Source: Algoriphagus lacus (GTDB taxonomy: Bacteria; Bacteroidota; Bacteroidia; Cytophagales; Cyclobacteriaceae). From it: a stretch of 64,000 bases of DNA. This document shows positions 25,847-35,660 of this stretch, in pieces; the first letter of the stretch is position 1; each line of letters begins with the position of its first letter. A model generated the notes under the pieces. The model was not told where the DNA came from. It did not search any database and saw only the letters and a program-made list of their open reading frames with translations. The stretch is taken from NCBI RefSeq assembly GCF_003583985.1, contig NZ_QXML01000009.1:97824-161823 (forward strand). The letters are read 5' to 3'. Both the position numbers and the translations under genes were made by a program.

Positions 25847-26409
25847 GATAAAGGTGTTTTTTGGTGGTTAGTGGCTTTTACTCTGATTCCATTTCGTCTC
25901 TTGGATGTCGAATAGAAATGGGTTTTTAACTAGGAAAAGATGCTGACAGGTTGGCTTGTAAATGGCTAGTAATAAATTACTTAATTAATTCGCCTGTCAA
26001 TTTACAGCTCAGAACTGCTCTAATTTTCATTTTTAGGATTTAATAAATTTGCACATCCTCAAAATTTTTTCAAATCAATTAAGTACCTATTTATTAGAAT
26101 TTAGGTGCGGATTATAGAAGACAAAGTTCAGTTTCAGGCTGAATGTTGCAATCACGTTTAACTTCAAAGGAAGTGGGACAAAGATTAAAAAAGGCTGTAG
26201 GTCATTCTGTTTTTCAACGGGAAATAATTTAAATACTATGGCCCAAGAAATAGTAGAATTTTAGGAGCTAAGTTTTGCAATATGGGCGGGGTTTACTCAT
26301 AAATAGCTGAATATCATTGATTTTATAAGATTCTTGTTCTGAGTTTTTCTGTTATGAAAATAAAAAGCCAATTTTTTTGCAACCGAAGAAAACGAAGCTG
26401 GTCTAATGG
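25847..26409. other. 563-base intergenic region
   Basis: No gene seen. TGACAGG (about 25944) and CCTGTCA (about 26002) form weak arms 50 bases apart. The promoter of the ECF operon lies toward the right end but cannot be assigned. Confidence 0.3.
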
Positions 26410-26415
26410 GTGAAT

Positions 26416-26991
26416 ATGAATAATGAAAGCGATCATCTTTCAGATAAGTTTATTGTAGCCAATGTTCTGAATGGTAAGATTCAGGACTTTGCTCTCATCG
26501 TAAAAGGCACTGAGAAATTGGTTACTCAAATTGTTAAGAAGATGGTTTTTGATGAAGATGACCAAAAAGATTTGCTTCAGGATATTTATCTGAAAGCCTA
26601 CCAGAATTTGGCTTCTTTTCAATTTAAATCTAAACTATCAACATGGGTTGGCAACATCGCCTACAATACGACCATTAATCATCTTCAAAAAAAGAAGATT
26701 CCAATCTATGACCTGGAAACCGCAAGTGGGAATGCCTCAAAAGAAACCGAGAACCCTGAAGTTGAAGCTATCCAAACGGAAGCTGTGGATATTCTTACCG
26801 TAGAGATTGCTAATCTTCCTCCACTATACCAGACTTTAATCACTCTATACCACCTAGAAGAATTAACCAATAAGGAGATTGCTCAAATTACCAATTTGCC
26901 AGAAGGAACAATAAAAAGTTACCTTTTCAGGGCAAGGCAAATCCTTAAAGAAAAGATTAATCAACATTACAAGAGGAACGATGAAAAATAG
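26416..26991 (+). CDS. ECF-type RNA polymerase sigma factor
   Basis: About 191 residues from the ATG at 26416. Region 2: DDQKDLLQDIYLKAYQNLASF and STWVGNIAYNTTINHLQ; region 4: LPPLYQTLITLYHLEELTNKEIAQIT and EGTIKSYLFRARQILKE. The gene overlaps the zinc-type anti-sigma gene by 11 bases, the usual arrangement for a membrane-tethered ECF pair responding to an envelope signal. Confidence 0.92.
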   Translation: MNNESDHLSDKFIVANVLNGKIQDFALIVKGTEKLVTQIVKKMVFDEDDQKDLLQDIYLKAYQNLASFQFKSKLSTWVGNIAYNTTINHLQKKKIPIYDLETASGNASKETENPEVEAIQTEAVDILTVEIANLPPLYQTLITLYHLEELTNKEIAQITNLPEGTIKSYLFRARQILKEKINQHYKRNDEK

Positions 26992-27454
26992 CAGCCATTT
27001 AAGTGATGAAGCGCTTCAATCCTATCTTTTAAAAGAGATTCAGGATGATTCCTTAATTGTTGAGCATTTGGAGGCTTGCTCCAAGTGCCAGAAAAGACTT
27101 GAAGAGTATCAGGTAGTTATAAAAAATGTACAGAAGATTGAGCCTGAGGGTTTCACCTTTGATGTATCTGCTTTAGTAATGAATACAGTAACGGTTTATG
27201 AGAAAAGGAAAAGTAGAAGACAAGAATTTGCATTTTGGGGGGTATTGATTCTACTCGTTCTAGGTATTTCTTTCTTTTCCTTACCTTTTTTACCCGCTGT
27301 TTTTAAACTGTTCTTTTCGGGATCTGGATTGATAACACTATTGGCAATAGGGGTAGGTCTTGGAGTGTTCTTGTTCTTATTAACTGATATTATCCGTCAG
27401 AATCAGGTTAAAGAAGGAAAAATTTTTAAAAATAATTTGCAACCGATGAGTTAA
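26981..27454 (+). CDS. anti-sigma factor with zinc-finger (ZAS-type) N-terminus
   Basis: 157 residues. The N-terminal EHLEACSKCQKRL gives the HxxxCxxC zinc motif typical of anti-sigma domains that hold an ECF sigma factor. Two hydrophobic helices follow (about 84-104 and 110-130), so the protein is an inner-membrane protein with a cytoplasmic sensor arm. The overlap with the sigma gene supports the pairing. The periplasmic segment is almost absent, so the trigger must act through the membrane or a partner such as the next gene. Confidence 0.88.
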   Translation: MKNSSHLSDEALQSYLLKEIQDDSLIVEHLEACSKCQKRLEEYQVVIKNVQKIEPEGFTFDVSALVMNTVTVYEKRKSRRQEFAFWGVLILLVLGISFFSLPFLPAVFKLFFSGSGLITLLAIGVGLGVFLFLLTDIIRQNQVKEGKIFKNNLQPMS

Positions 27455-27494
27455 ATCTCGGTCTACTGATTTGTAAATCAAAATCAATTGGAAA

Positions 27495-27935
27495 ATGAAA
27501 AAACTAGTAATTAGTATAATGATGAATTTGGCTTCTTTCCAAGCTTTTGCTCAAGACAAACAAATTGAAGGGACAGGAACGGAATTTATACAGCCTTTAG
27601 ATCAAGATCTTCCAAGTGAGGTGTTACTTCCAATTTTATTTATTTTATTCCTGGTATTTGTGATTATCAATTTGATAAAATATTTCTTGGAATATCGCAT
27701 AAAAAATAAACTGATTGATAGGGGGATGGCTGAGCAGTTATCAGCCTACTTATTGGATAAGAATGTCCAGGAAAAGCAAGATGAAGTAGTGAAATTGGCT
27801 ATTATATTTTTTGGTGTTGGTTTAGGGCTATTGTTGACCTATTTGACTTCTCCAATTAATTTACATTCCTTGGCAATCATCGCTTTTTGTCTCGGCTTGA
27901 GTTATCTGGCTTATTTCTTCTATCTGAGGAAATAA
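27495..27935 (+). CDS. exported membrane protein of ECF operon
   Basis: 146 residues with a signal-like N-terminus (MNLASFQAFAQ) and three later hydrophobic helices (about 46-63, 96-112, 120-140). A short soluble stretch (GMAEQLSAYLLDKNVQEKQDEV) lies between the first two. It resembles small Bacteroidota membrane proteins found after ECF/anti-sigma pairs (similar in layout to DUF6249-type proteins, uncertain). It follows the anti-sigma gene by 40 bases and may sense or relay the signal. Confidence 0.75.
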   Translation: MKKLVISIMMNLASFQAFAQDKQIEGTGTEFIQPLDQDLPSEVLLPILFILFLVFVIINLIKYFLEYRIKNKLIDRGMAEQLSAYLLDKNVQEKQDEVVKLAIIFFGVGLGLLLTYLTSPINLHSLAIIAFCLGLSYLAYFFYLRK

Positions 27936-28234
27936 AATTGGGGATAGAGGTTGGTTGTTTAAAAATCGTCTTGCAAGAATCAGCCATTTCGCTCTATATA
28001 TGTCCCAATTTTTATTCTATGATTGCTTATTATTCTTTCGATTATGGCTACTAACCTAGGCCCGAGTTTTTTCCCCTTTTTCTTATACCTGTCCCAAAGA
28101 GAACTATAGGTATATAAGTTTTATCCCGTCCTTTCTAATGTAAAGTTAAAGACTTCAACTTGTGAAGGGAGTAAAGTATTGCCCATATAAAACCTGTAAA
28201 TAGTTAAAAAAAATAATAATTAAAACTTAAATCA

Positions 28235-29917
28235 ATGAAATATTTATTCTCCATTATAGCGCTTTTAGTCGCTCACCTAACATACGGACAAGTGAGACAA
28301 AGTTCTGCCGCCGAGGTTTCAGAATTTGGTACTTCACAAGCAAAGAGCATTGAAGCAGAACTCGATGCCATTTTCAAAAAAGCGTATCCCAGTAATTCAC
28401 CCGGGGCAACTGTGTTGGTTTCAAAGGATGATCAGATTATTTACAGAAAAGCTTTTGGAATGGCGAATCTTGAATTGAATGTCCCCATGAAACCTGATAA
28501 TGTACTTAAGCTGGCCTCAATTACCAAGCAGTTTACCAGTGTGGCTATTCTGATTTTGATGGAGCAAGGTAAACTAAGCTTGGATGATCCTCTGTCAAAG
28601 TACATCTCAGATTTCCCCCGAGGGAGTGAAATAACCATTCATCATTTACTCAACCATACTTCCGGGATTAAAGATTACACCAGAATACCTGAGTTGAGAG
28701 ACAAAACTCGATTGGATATTTCCCCTGAAGATCTAATCAGTAATTTTAAGGACTTACCTTTGGAATTTAATCCTAACGAAAAATATGATTATAATAATTC
28801 AGGGTATGTTTTATTGGGATATATCATTGAGAAAATTTCCGGTTTAAGTTATGGTGATTTTATAAATGAAAATATTTTTAAGAAGATAGGCATGAATAAT
28901 TCTTCCTATGCTGATAATTACAAAATCATTCCAAATAAAGCTGTGGGGTATGGTCTTTTTGAGGGCAATTTCGAAAATGCTGAATATATGAGTCCCTCTT
29001 TTCCATATGCAGCTGGGTCTTTAATTTCCACCATAGATGATATGTTCTTATGGAATAAAGCCATCCAAGACAACACACTCATTTCTGAGAAAAGTAAACA
29101 GTTGGCTTTTACAAATCATAAATTAAATACTGGTAAACCTTCCAATTATGGGTACGGATGGTTTATTAATGAAATTGCAGGCCTGCCAACAGTAGAGCAC
29201 ACCGGTGGGATCAACGGTTTTACTACCTCTGGAATTTATGTCCCTGACAGCAAGATCTATTCAATTGTGCTTTCAAATCTTGATGATGGTATAGGGGCAG
29301 CGAACCACAACCTAAAAGCAGTATCTGCTCTTTTGGGCAAACCAATTGAAAAAAAGGTTGCGTTGAAAATTTCAGAAGAAGAATTGAAGAAATGGGAGGG
29401 GGCTTATCAATTTGAGGATGTAGTTCGATTTATTTCCTTTGAGGAAGGTGTACTCTTCAGTGCCCGTGAAGGTGGTCGTCCAATGAAACTTGAACCATTG
29501 TCAAATAGTGAGTTCTCATTTGAGAATAGTTTTTCGACCTATAAATTCTCTACCGTAAATGGAAAAAGACAAGTTCTTTTTTCAGACCGAATTATAAAGG
29601 CAATTGGTATTGAAACCGATATAAAGCCAATATCCAATAAAGACGAAATCAACCTGCCAAAGGAAATCCTTGTGAATTATGTCGGTGTTTATGAACTTCA
29701 ACCGGGTTTTCAAATTGAGATTAAAGTCCAAAATGATCGCCTGATTGCAATGGCTGCTGGGCAACCAGCTGTGGAACTTTTCGCTAAAACTGAAAATACC
29801 TTTTATATCAAAGAAATAGGAGCTCAATTGGTGTTCAACAAGGACTCTGATGGAATAATTAACAGCCTAACCTTTGCCCAGGGTGGAAATAAAATGGAGG
29901 GGAAGAAAATTAAATAG
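28235..29917 (+). CDS. secreted serine hydrolase, beta-lactamase fold with C-terminal domains
   Basis: 560 residues with a signal peptide ending THLTYGQ. Motifs: SITK with Ser95, YNN at Tyr186 and HTG at His322. After the catalytic domain come about 190 residues with two related beta units (ELKKWEGAYQFED... and ILVNYVGVYELQPGF...), typical of large Bacteroidota serine hydrolases. It is periplasmic or surface-exposed. A 299-base gap separates it from the ECF operon, but same direction and position suggest that it belongs to the regulon. Confidence 0.87.
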   Translation: MKYLFSIIALLVAHLTYGQVRQSSAAEVSEFGTSQAKSIEAELDAIFKKAYPSNSPGATVLVSKDDQIIYRKAFGMANLELNVPMKPDNVLKLASITKQFTSVAILILMEQGKLSLDDPLSKYISDFPRGSEITIHHLLNHTSGIKDYTRIPELRDKTRLDISPEDLISNFKDLPLEFNPNEKYDYNNSGYVLLGYIIEKISGLSYGDFINENIFKKIGMNNSSYADNYKIIPNKAVGYGLFEGNFENAEYMSPSFPYAAGSLISTIDDMFLWNKAIQDNTLISEKSKQLAFTNHKLNTGKPSNYGYGWFINEIAGLPTVEHTGGINGFTTSGIYVPDSKIYSIVLSNLDDGIGAANHNLKAVSALLGKPIEKKVALKISEEELKKWEGAYQFEDVVRFISFEEGVLFSAREGGRPMKLEPLSNSEFSFENSFSTYKFSTVNGKRQVLFSDRIIKAIGIETDIKPISNKDEINLPKEILVNYVGVYELQPGFQIEIKVQNDRLIAMAAGQPAVELFAKTENTFYIKEIGAQLVFNKDSDGIINSLTFAQGGNKMEGKKIK

Positions 29918-30670
29918 AAATAGGTTTTTTCAAGCTCCTATGTAATTGGATGGGTCTTATTCAGGGGCATAAGGATTTGAATGTAATCTTGTTAACCATT
30001 CGAACGCTTATGCCCCTTACCTGTTTAACTCAACCTGAGGCCCTTTCAGATTCAGCCTTACTTTCTATTTACCAAGTATAATTTCTTGTGACCTTGGTCT
30101 TTCTTTGGATCTCATTAGAATCAATTGAAAACCGTGTTTTAACAGAGATGAAGGAACTGTTTTGGGATGCAAGTGATGTTTTGTTCCTTCCTCGTTTCTA
30201 TCCGTTTCGGCATATTGGCATCTATTATCCAAGTAAAAGCTTCCCAAGGGGTTTGATGTGCTCTATACTGATAACTATCGCCGAAGTGTTCGATAGAGGC
30301 TCAACTTACCAGGAAAAGGTGGTAGGGTTGCTTGCCCGATTGGACTCTGCTGAACTTTTGATTTTATCCTAACATTTTGAATGACTTAAACGTGTAGATC
30401 CTGATCTAAATCCAAGAGTTGGAGTAATGAAATTAAGATTGATGACTTATTTGAATACCTTAATCTTTCTTCAAAATCAGATAATTTTTCAGAGAAACAG
30501 TGCATTTGGTAATATGAAATTGGAAAACCGAAAGTTTAATTTGGTTTCTAACTTATCTTTTGGCCGGCTTTTCCGGTACTCCAAAGGGGAATTTTAAAAT
30601 GAATAGTTAAGCCCTTTACTTAATCCCAATTACCTCAAATAAGTCCGACCGAGGAAATATTTACTTAGCC
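29918..30670. other. 753-base gene-poor region
   Basis: Frames at 30088-30372 (plus) and 30065-30247 (minus) overlap each other and show no domain, so neither is called. Short runs around 30440-30510 look like degraded coding sequence (IDDLFEYLNLSSKSDNFSEK). Inverted arms AGGGGCATAAG (29963-29973) and CTTATGCCCCT (30007-30017) could end the serine hydrolase transcript. Confidence 0.35.
29963..30017 (+). repeat. 11-base inverted repeat after serine hydrolase gene
   Basis: AGGGGCATAAG and its exact complement 33 bases later, 46 bases after the stop codon. There is no T-run, so terminator function is uncertain. Confidence 0.4.
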
Positions 30671-31252
30671 ATGGAAAATTTACTTTTCGACTTTATGTCA
30701 AAATACATCACCCTTACAGAAGAGGAGAAGACTGCGTTGCTATCAATGAATCTTTTTCATTCTGTAAAAAAAGGAACCGTTTTACTTAAAGAAGGGCAGA
30801 GTTCCAAAGAGTTCTTCTTTGTAATAAAGGGTTGTATACGAGTGTATTACATCATTGATGGAGAGGAAAAAACAACCGCTTTCTACACAGAATTGGAGGC
30901 ATTAACTCCTCATTGTGTTATCACTAAAACCCCGTCGGATTATTTTGTAAGTTGTTTGGAAGACAGCATCCTCCTGATCTCCAATACTGAGCTGACTGAA
31001 GAAGCCAACAATAAATTTCCCAAGTTTGAACTCATGTGTAGAATGTTTTCGGAAGAATTGTTGGCCAAACAACAAATCGATTTTGATGAATTTAAGACCT
31101 CTTCACCTGAACAGCGGTATTTAAACTTGTTGGAAAAAAGACCAGACCTTATCCAACGTGTTCCTCAGCATCAATTGGCAAGCTTCTTAGGAATTCAACC
31201 CCAATCTTTAAGTAGATTGAGAGCCAGGATTATGGAGAAAAAAGGGAGGTAA
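30671..31252 (+). CDS. Crp/Fnr-family transcriptional regulator (2 of 5)
   Basis: 193 residues. Cyclic-nucleotide-binding-like barrel (FHSVKKGTVLLKEGQSSKEFFFVIKGCIRVYYI) and short DNA-binding tail VPQHQLASFLGIQPQSLSRLRAR. It differs clearly from the other four copies, so this is not a recent duplication. The pseudogene of an outer-membrane-type protein follows after 83 bases; the intact paralogue lies at 33115. Confidence 0.88.
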   Translation: MENLLFDFMSKYITLTEEEKTALLSMNLFHSVKKGTVLLKEGQSSKEFFFVIKGCIRVYYIIDGEEKTTAFYTELEALTPHCVITKTPSDYFVSCLEDSILLISNTELTEEANNKFPKFELMCRMFSEELLAKQQIDFDEFKTSSPEQRYLNLLEKRPDLIQRVPQHQLASFLGIQPQSLSRLRARIMEKKGR

Positions 31253-31335
31253 AGTCCTTTTCTTAACTTAAGTGATCGAATAAGTACCTCCTTCCGATCT
31301 TCTTTTGCAGCAGAGTTTCAAGAAAAAGAAAAACT

Positions 31336-31951
31336 ATGCAATGGAAATATTCCCTTATTGGACTTGCCTGCTTTTTGGCAACCGGTTTCCAAGTGAATGC
31401 AAAACACTCAAAACAAGACAGTTCCTTTAAGAAGTGGTTTGTAGGAAGCTCATTCCTTATGTTAGGTAACTTCATTCCTCATGACTCCAATTCACCGAGG
31501 TATTTTCAATTGAATGTTGGACATCGTACACTAAGAGATGTTGTTCAATTTCTATTTAAAAGGCCTCAATCCGCTTGGCCACTAGGTATTCCTTTCGGTC
31601 TTTATTTTGATGCAATTGGACTAAACTACCTTGAATAAGTAGGTATCCTTGCTCCTCAAGTTTGAAACCAGCGCTTTTGGCGGAAAGGACTTTATGCTTC
31701 TCTGTCTAGGTATTGAATGCTTTTAAAAATATCTGGATGAGAATAAAAGAAGTTTGGGAACGGATTTATTCTTTATGTAGACCCTTATAATGGGGTCCAA
31801 TTTATATTAAAGACTGTTTCTTTTTTGCCACGCTATAGGACTTAGTTATTGGTCTCTATGAACAGGTATTCCGAATTCTTTTGAGACTGTAGAACAACGT
31901 TGGCCTGACTAAATTGTCAAACCCGTGCTTGATTTTTGGTTTAAATTTTAG
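31336..31951 (+). pseudogene. decayed paralogue of the beta-barrel protein at 33115
   Basis: The first 100 codons form an open frame with a signal peptide and match the protein at 33115: KHSKQDSSFKKWFVGSSFLMLGNFIP versus QYSKQDTTYKKLFVGSTLFLLGNFSP, and SAWPLGIP versus HAWPLGIN. After the stop near 31636 the match continues in shifting frames with several stops: FWRKGLYASL (for YLWKGLYLAV), NGFILYVDPYNG (for DTGFIIFNTNRIG) and CLIFGLNF (for GLHIGFNF) at the very end. So the gene was once full length and has lost its frame by indels and nonsense changes. Confidence 0.75.
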
Positions 31952-31959
31952 TGGATTAT

Positions 31960-32874
31960 ATGAAAGCAGTTATCTGTACTCGATATGGAAATCCGGAAGT
32001 TTTGAAGCTTCAGGAGATTTCCAAACCTATTCCCAATTCCAATCAGATTCTTGTTAGAATAGTCGCCACTACGGTCAATTCTGGAGATGTAAGAGTAAGG
32101 AATCTTGACGTCAAAGGAATCATGAAGTGGATTATGCGCTTGGTATTGGGTTTTTCAAAACCACGTAAACCCATATTGGGAAATGTGTTTGCAGGGGTGG
32201 TGGAGACTGTAGGGAACAAGGTTTCTAAGTTTAAATCGGGTGATAAAGTATTCGGAATGACTGGTTTCAATTTTGGAACGCATGCTGAATATATTGCTGT
32301 GGATCAAAATAGCAAAGTGATTGAAATGCCTGAAAATGCCACATTCGAAGAGGCCGCTGCGATAATTTTCGGTGGGCAAACGGCCATTTATTTTTTGGAA
32401 AGTGCCAAAATTTCCGAAAGGCCCAACAAAAAAATCCTGATCATAGGCGCCACAGGCTCAGTGGGAACGGCAGCAATCCAATTGGCCAACTATTTCCATG
32501 CCGACATCACGGCAGTTTGCAGTTCGAGGGGGAGTCAACTTGTTGGAGACCTTGGAGTGACAAAAATTATTCTTTATGACAAAGAAGACTTTACTGAGGG
32601 GTCTGAAAAGTATGATATAATTTTTGATGCAATTGGGAATACCAACAGAAGAACGTGTGAGAAACATCTCATAAAAGGTGGCATCTATAAGAATGTGAAT
32701 AGCTATGCTCCAGAAGAAAAGCAACAACTGCTATTGTTGAAGGAACTTTATGAAAAAGGAGCTTTTAAGGCAGTAATTGACAGGACCTTTCAATTTGAGG
32801 AAATTATAGAAGCGCACCGATACGTAGAATCAGGGCGCAAAAAGGGGAACGTAGTATTAAAAATTAGTGGATGA
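31960..32874 (+). CDS. MDR-superfamily NAD(P)-dependent oxidoreductase (zinc-free, quinone reductase-like)
   Basis: About 304 residues from ATG 31960 (a GTG at 31951 is also possible). GNVFAGVVETVGNKVSKFKSGDKVFGM belongs to the GroES-like domain and IIGATGSVGTAAIQLA to the NAD(P)-binding loop. The zinc-binding residues of true alcohol dehydrogenases are missing, placing it with quinone oxidoreductases and enoyl reductases. It is cytoplasmic. It starts right at the end of the pseudogene, so may have shared a transcript with it. Confidence 0.88.
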   Translation: MKAVICTRYGNPEVLKLQEISKPIPNSNQILVRIVATTVNSGDVRVRNLDVKGIMKWIMRLVLGFSKPRKPILGNVFAGVVETVGNKVSKFKSGDKVFGMTGFNFGTHAEYIAVDQNSKVIEMPENATFEEAAAIIFGGQTAIYFLESAKISERPNKKILIIGATGSVGTAAIQLANYFHADITAVCSSRGSQLVGDLGVTKIILYDKEDFTEGSEKYDIIFDAIGNTNRRTCEKHLIKGGIYKNVNSYAPEEKQQLLLLKELYEKGAFKAVIDRTFQFEEIIEAHRYVESGRKKGNVVLKISG

Positions 32875-33114
32875 AATGATCACCCACATTTTTGGCCTAC
32901 TGGTACTAATCTCTCATTTAGAATAGGTCTGTTTTAATATACTAAGTAATATAGATGGCGAGGTTCTGTTAGATGATTTCAAAATTAATAAGAAAACCAG
33001 GAGATAGAATACTCATGAAATCTGCTAGTCGCTGTTTTTTAACTTAAGTGAACGAATGGCGATATCCATCCAATTTATTTTTGTGTCATCTATTAACATC
33101 AATTAGAAAATGAC

Positions 33115-33738
33115 ATGAAAAAGAAAATTTCATCGATTGTATTTGCCTTACTGTTGGCTTTTAGCTTTCAGGTTAGTGCTCAGTATTCCAAACAGGATAC
33201 TACTTACAAAAAGCTTTTTGTAGGTAGTACTTTATTTTTGTTGGGTAATTTTTCCCCCACCAATCCTCCGGGTTTTGCTCAACTTAATTTAGGTTATCGA
33301 ATTACAGGAAGAGATGTAATTTCTCTTGAACTTATAACCTGGAAACATGCTTGGCCTCTGGGAATCAACCCGTTTTATAATAAGGCTTACGGAACTCCCG
33401 AAGAGAAATTTCCTGGTTACATTAGGGAGTTTGGATTCGGAATTGCCTACCAAAGGTATCTTTGGAAAGGACTTTATCTAGCAGTACATGTCATGCCAAT
33501 GCGGCAAATCTTTAAGAATGAAAATGGTGATAAGATTGATACTGGTTTCATTATATTCAACACGAATCGGATCGGCTATCACGTAAAGCTCTTCAAGGAC
33601 AAGTTTTTTATAGAACCATCGCTTGGCATTGCCGGCCGAGCTTATCACACCGAAATGCCTAATGGCTTTAAAGAAAAAGATGATAAGTGGCCAAAATACA
33701 CACCTGAGCCTGGGCTTCATATTGGATTTAATTTCTAA
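33115..33738 (+). CDS. exported beta-barrel-like protein
   Basis: 207 residues with a signal peptide (SIVFALLLAFSFQVSAQ). Alternating amphipathic strands (PGFAQLNLGYRI, VISLELITWKHAWPLG, IREFGFGIAYQRYLW, LYLAVHVMPM, LHIGFNF) and the C-terminal Phe suggest a small outer-membrane barrel of about eight strands. I do not recognise a named family. A decayed paralogue lies at 31336, on the other side of the MDR gene. Confidence 0.78.
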   Translation: MKKKISSIVFALLLAFSFQVSAQYSKQDTTYKKLFVGSTLFLLGNFSPTNPPGFAQLNLGYRITGRDVISLELITWKHAWPLGINPFYNKAYGTPEEKFPGYIREFGFGIAYQRYLWKGLYLAVHVMPMRQIFKNENGDKIDTGFIIFNTNRIGYHVKLFKDKFFIEPSLGIAGRAYHTEMPNGFKEKDDKWPKYTPEPGLHIGFNF

Positions 33739-34578
33739 TAATTTGCCAATTGGCTAACAATAAAGATAAATGTTAATAGAGTAATAATTTATGTTGCTAA
33801 AAAGCCATTGATGCTTTTCTTTATTGATAGCTTGATTGCATCATTGACTGCTATTTTTTTGTTTTTAGAAATTAATACCAACACCTTTGAATGCCGATAA
33901 ACATATTGATGTGTTTATCGGCAATTGGTTTAATTTTGTCAGTACATTCTATTATTTAATCGTTATACTTAGTCAGATTATCCGGCGTGCCTAAAAGGAG
34001 CATTTTTTAGTGAATAAGATTATGCTTTTAATGGAGTTTGGCAGTCCTAGATTTGGGAAAATATGGACCTTAAAATTAAATTGGATTTTATAAAAATCCA
34101 GAGTATTAGTTGGAGCTACTTTCCATCTAGTCGGATTTTAAACCTCCTTCTTGCGGAGTTTTATACAAACTTCTATTAGGTTCCTCCATTTGATTGGGTG
34201 ATTGTTAATGTTCGATCCTGGTTTATTCAAATGATTTTTGATAGAATTGCTATCCTTGGAATTGGGGAATATTGGTTATTTTGAAAAGTTTGCAATGAGA
34301 ATCAGTAAGGAATTGTACTTCTAACCTTCCTGTTTGGTATGGTCCGTTCCGGGTTTTAATCCAAAATTGGGTTTTGTTGCTGATCTTTGTCCTATGGTAC
34401 TTTCGTCTTTTCAGAAAATGCACAGATCAGATTAGGCGTTCAACTTTAAAGAGAAGGATTTTCCGATTTTAACCCTGTATAATTATTCAAACTTGACAAC
34501 TTGGCCAGAAGCCCTAACCAATAAAAATGACCATTTATGGCTTTGAATAAAACCTAATCAAGACCACCGTTTCCCAAT
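33739..34578. other. 840-base gene-poor region
   Basis: No frame of more than a few dozen codons looks coding. It holds one clear hairpin at 33892-33923, probably the terminator of the barrel gene, and must hold the promoter of the next Crp/Fnr gene. Confidence 0.4.
33892..33923 (+). terminator. hairpin, putative terminator
   Basis: TGCCGATAAACA and TGTTTATCGGCA form a perfect 12-base stem around an eight-base loop, about 150 bases after the barrel gene. The following sequence is only moderately T-rich. Confidence 0.5.
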
Positions 34579-35151
34579 ATGATTGACTTCAAAGAATTTT
34601 TCAGCGCGATAACTTCCATTTCAACTGAGAGTTTGGTGGAGTTCAAGGCTTTGTTCGAGCCAAGAGTATTGAAAAAGGGGGATTACTTTATCAAAGAAGG
34701 CCAAGTCGCAAATGAACTTGGATTTTTAGAATCAGGGGTCATGCGCGTTTTTTACAGAAATGATAAAGGCACCGAATACAATAAGCAGTTTTTTGTCAAT
34801 CCCAGCTTAGTCGGTGGTTACGCTTCCTTAATAACCAATCAGCCTGCAAAAATTAACCAGCAGGCCCTTACGGATTGTGATATTCTGGTGGCCAAATATG
34901 CTGATGTACAGGAGTTTTATTCTAAGTATCCCATTTTTGAACGGGGAGCAAGAATCATAGCCGAGTATTATTTTGTTCATAAAGAGCAAAGAGAAATTGA
35001 AATTGTATTGCTCGACGCAGAAGAACGCTACGCTATTTTTCAAAAGGAATTCCCTCAATTGGAACAGCAAATTCCTCAATATCACATCGCTTCCTATTTG
35101 GGAATTACACCGATACACTTGAGCAGAATCAGGAAGAAAAATTCCCCCTAG
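34579..35151 (+). CDS. Crp/Fnr-family transcriptional regulator (3 of 5)
   Basis: 190 residues. RVLKKGDYFIKEGQVANELGFLESGVMRVFYRN is the ligand-binding barrel and IPQYHIASYLGITPIHLSRIRKK the DNA-binding end. It probably regulates or is co-transcribed with the membrane protein (92 bases on) and the START-domain gene downstream. Confidence 0.88.
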   Translation: MIDFKEFFSAITSISTESLVEFKALFEPRVLKKGDYFIKEGQVANELGFLESGVMRVFYRNDKGTEYNKQFFVNPSLVGGYASLITNQPAKINQQALTDCDILVAKYADVQEFYSKYPIFERGARIIAEYYFVHKEQREIEIVLLDAEERYAIFQKEFPQLEQQIPQYHIASYLGITPIHLSRIRKKNSP

Positions 35152-35242
35152 GAGATTTTATTAACCTATGTAAATGTATTCGGATTCCTCTCATTCGAAT
35201 TTTGAGGCAGTGTATTGCTAAACAAATCAAAATTTGAGTCAA

Positions 35243-35653
35243 ATGAGAAATAAGGAATTCCCCTTTTTTACGGGTCTGTTTTTAGCTTCTGCGGCATGGA
35301 ATCTTGTCGGAGCTGGCTTTGGTTACTTTAATACCGAATTTACTTTTCAAAGGATTTTTGGAAGAGAGCTTACTGACCCGCTTTACTATGAAATCTACAA
35401 AGGGGCTTGGGGAACCACTCTTATGTTCTTTGTGGGATACCTTATGGTTGCCTATGACCCTGTCCGTCATGCAGGAATTGCGCTCATAGGCGGAATCGGA
35501 AAACTGTCTTTTGCAATTGGGGAAATGCAGCTGTATTTGGCGGGACTGGCAAAATCTGAAATTCTAATTATCGTTATCGGTGATTTTATCTTTTGTGCAT
35601 TCTTTGTGCATTACTTTTTCATGTTGTTCAAAAGAAAGAAGGCTATTTTTTGA
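35243..35653 (+). CDS. four-helix membrane protein
   Basis: About 136 residues, four hydrophobic helices (roughly 5-25, 55-72, 78-97, 105-128 of the ATG-started protein). The ATG at 35243 is preferred over the TTG at 35234. The pattern GAWGTTLMFFVGYLMVAYDP is unfamiliar; the overall layout resembles small DoxX-size integral membrane proteins. It ends 7 bases before the START-domain gene, so the two are co-transcribed. Confidence 0.75.
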   Translation: MRNKEFPFFTGLFLASAAWNLVGAGFGYFNTEFTFQRIFGRELTDPLYYEIYKGAWGTTLMFFVGYLMVAYDPVRHAGIALIGGIGKLSFAIGEMQLYLAGLAKSEILIIVIGDFIFCAFFVHYFFMLFKRKKAIF

Positions 35654-35660
35654 ATCAGTT

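Noticed and set aside
30065..30372. Overlapping frames of 94 and 60 codons on both strands
   Set aside because: They are mutually exclusive, have no family signs and lie in a gene-poor stretch with other signs of decay.
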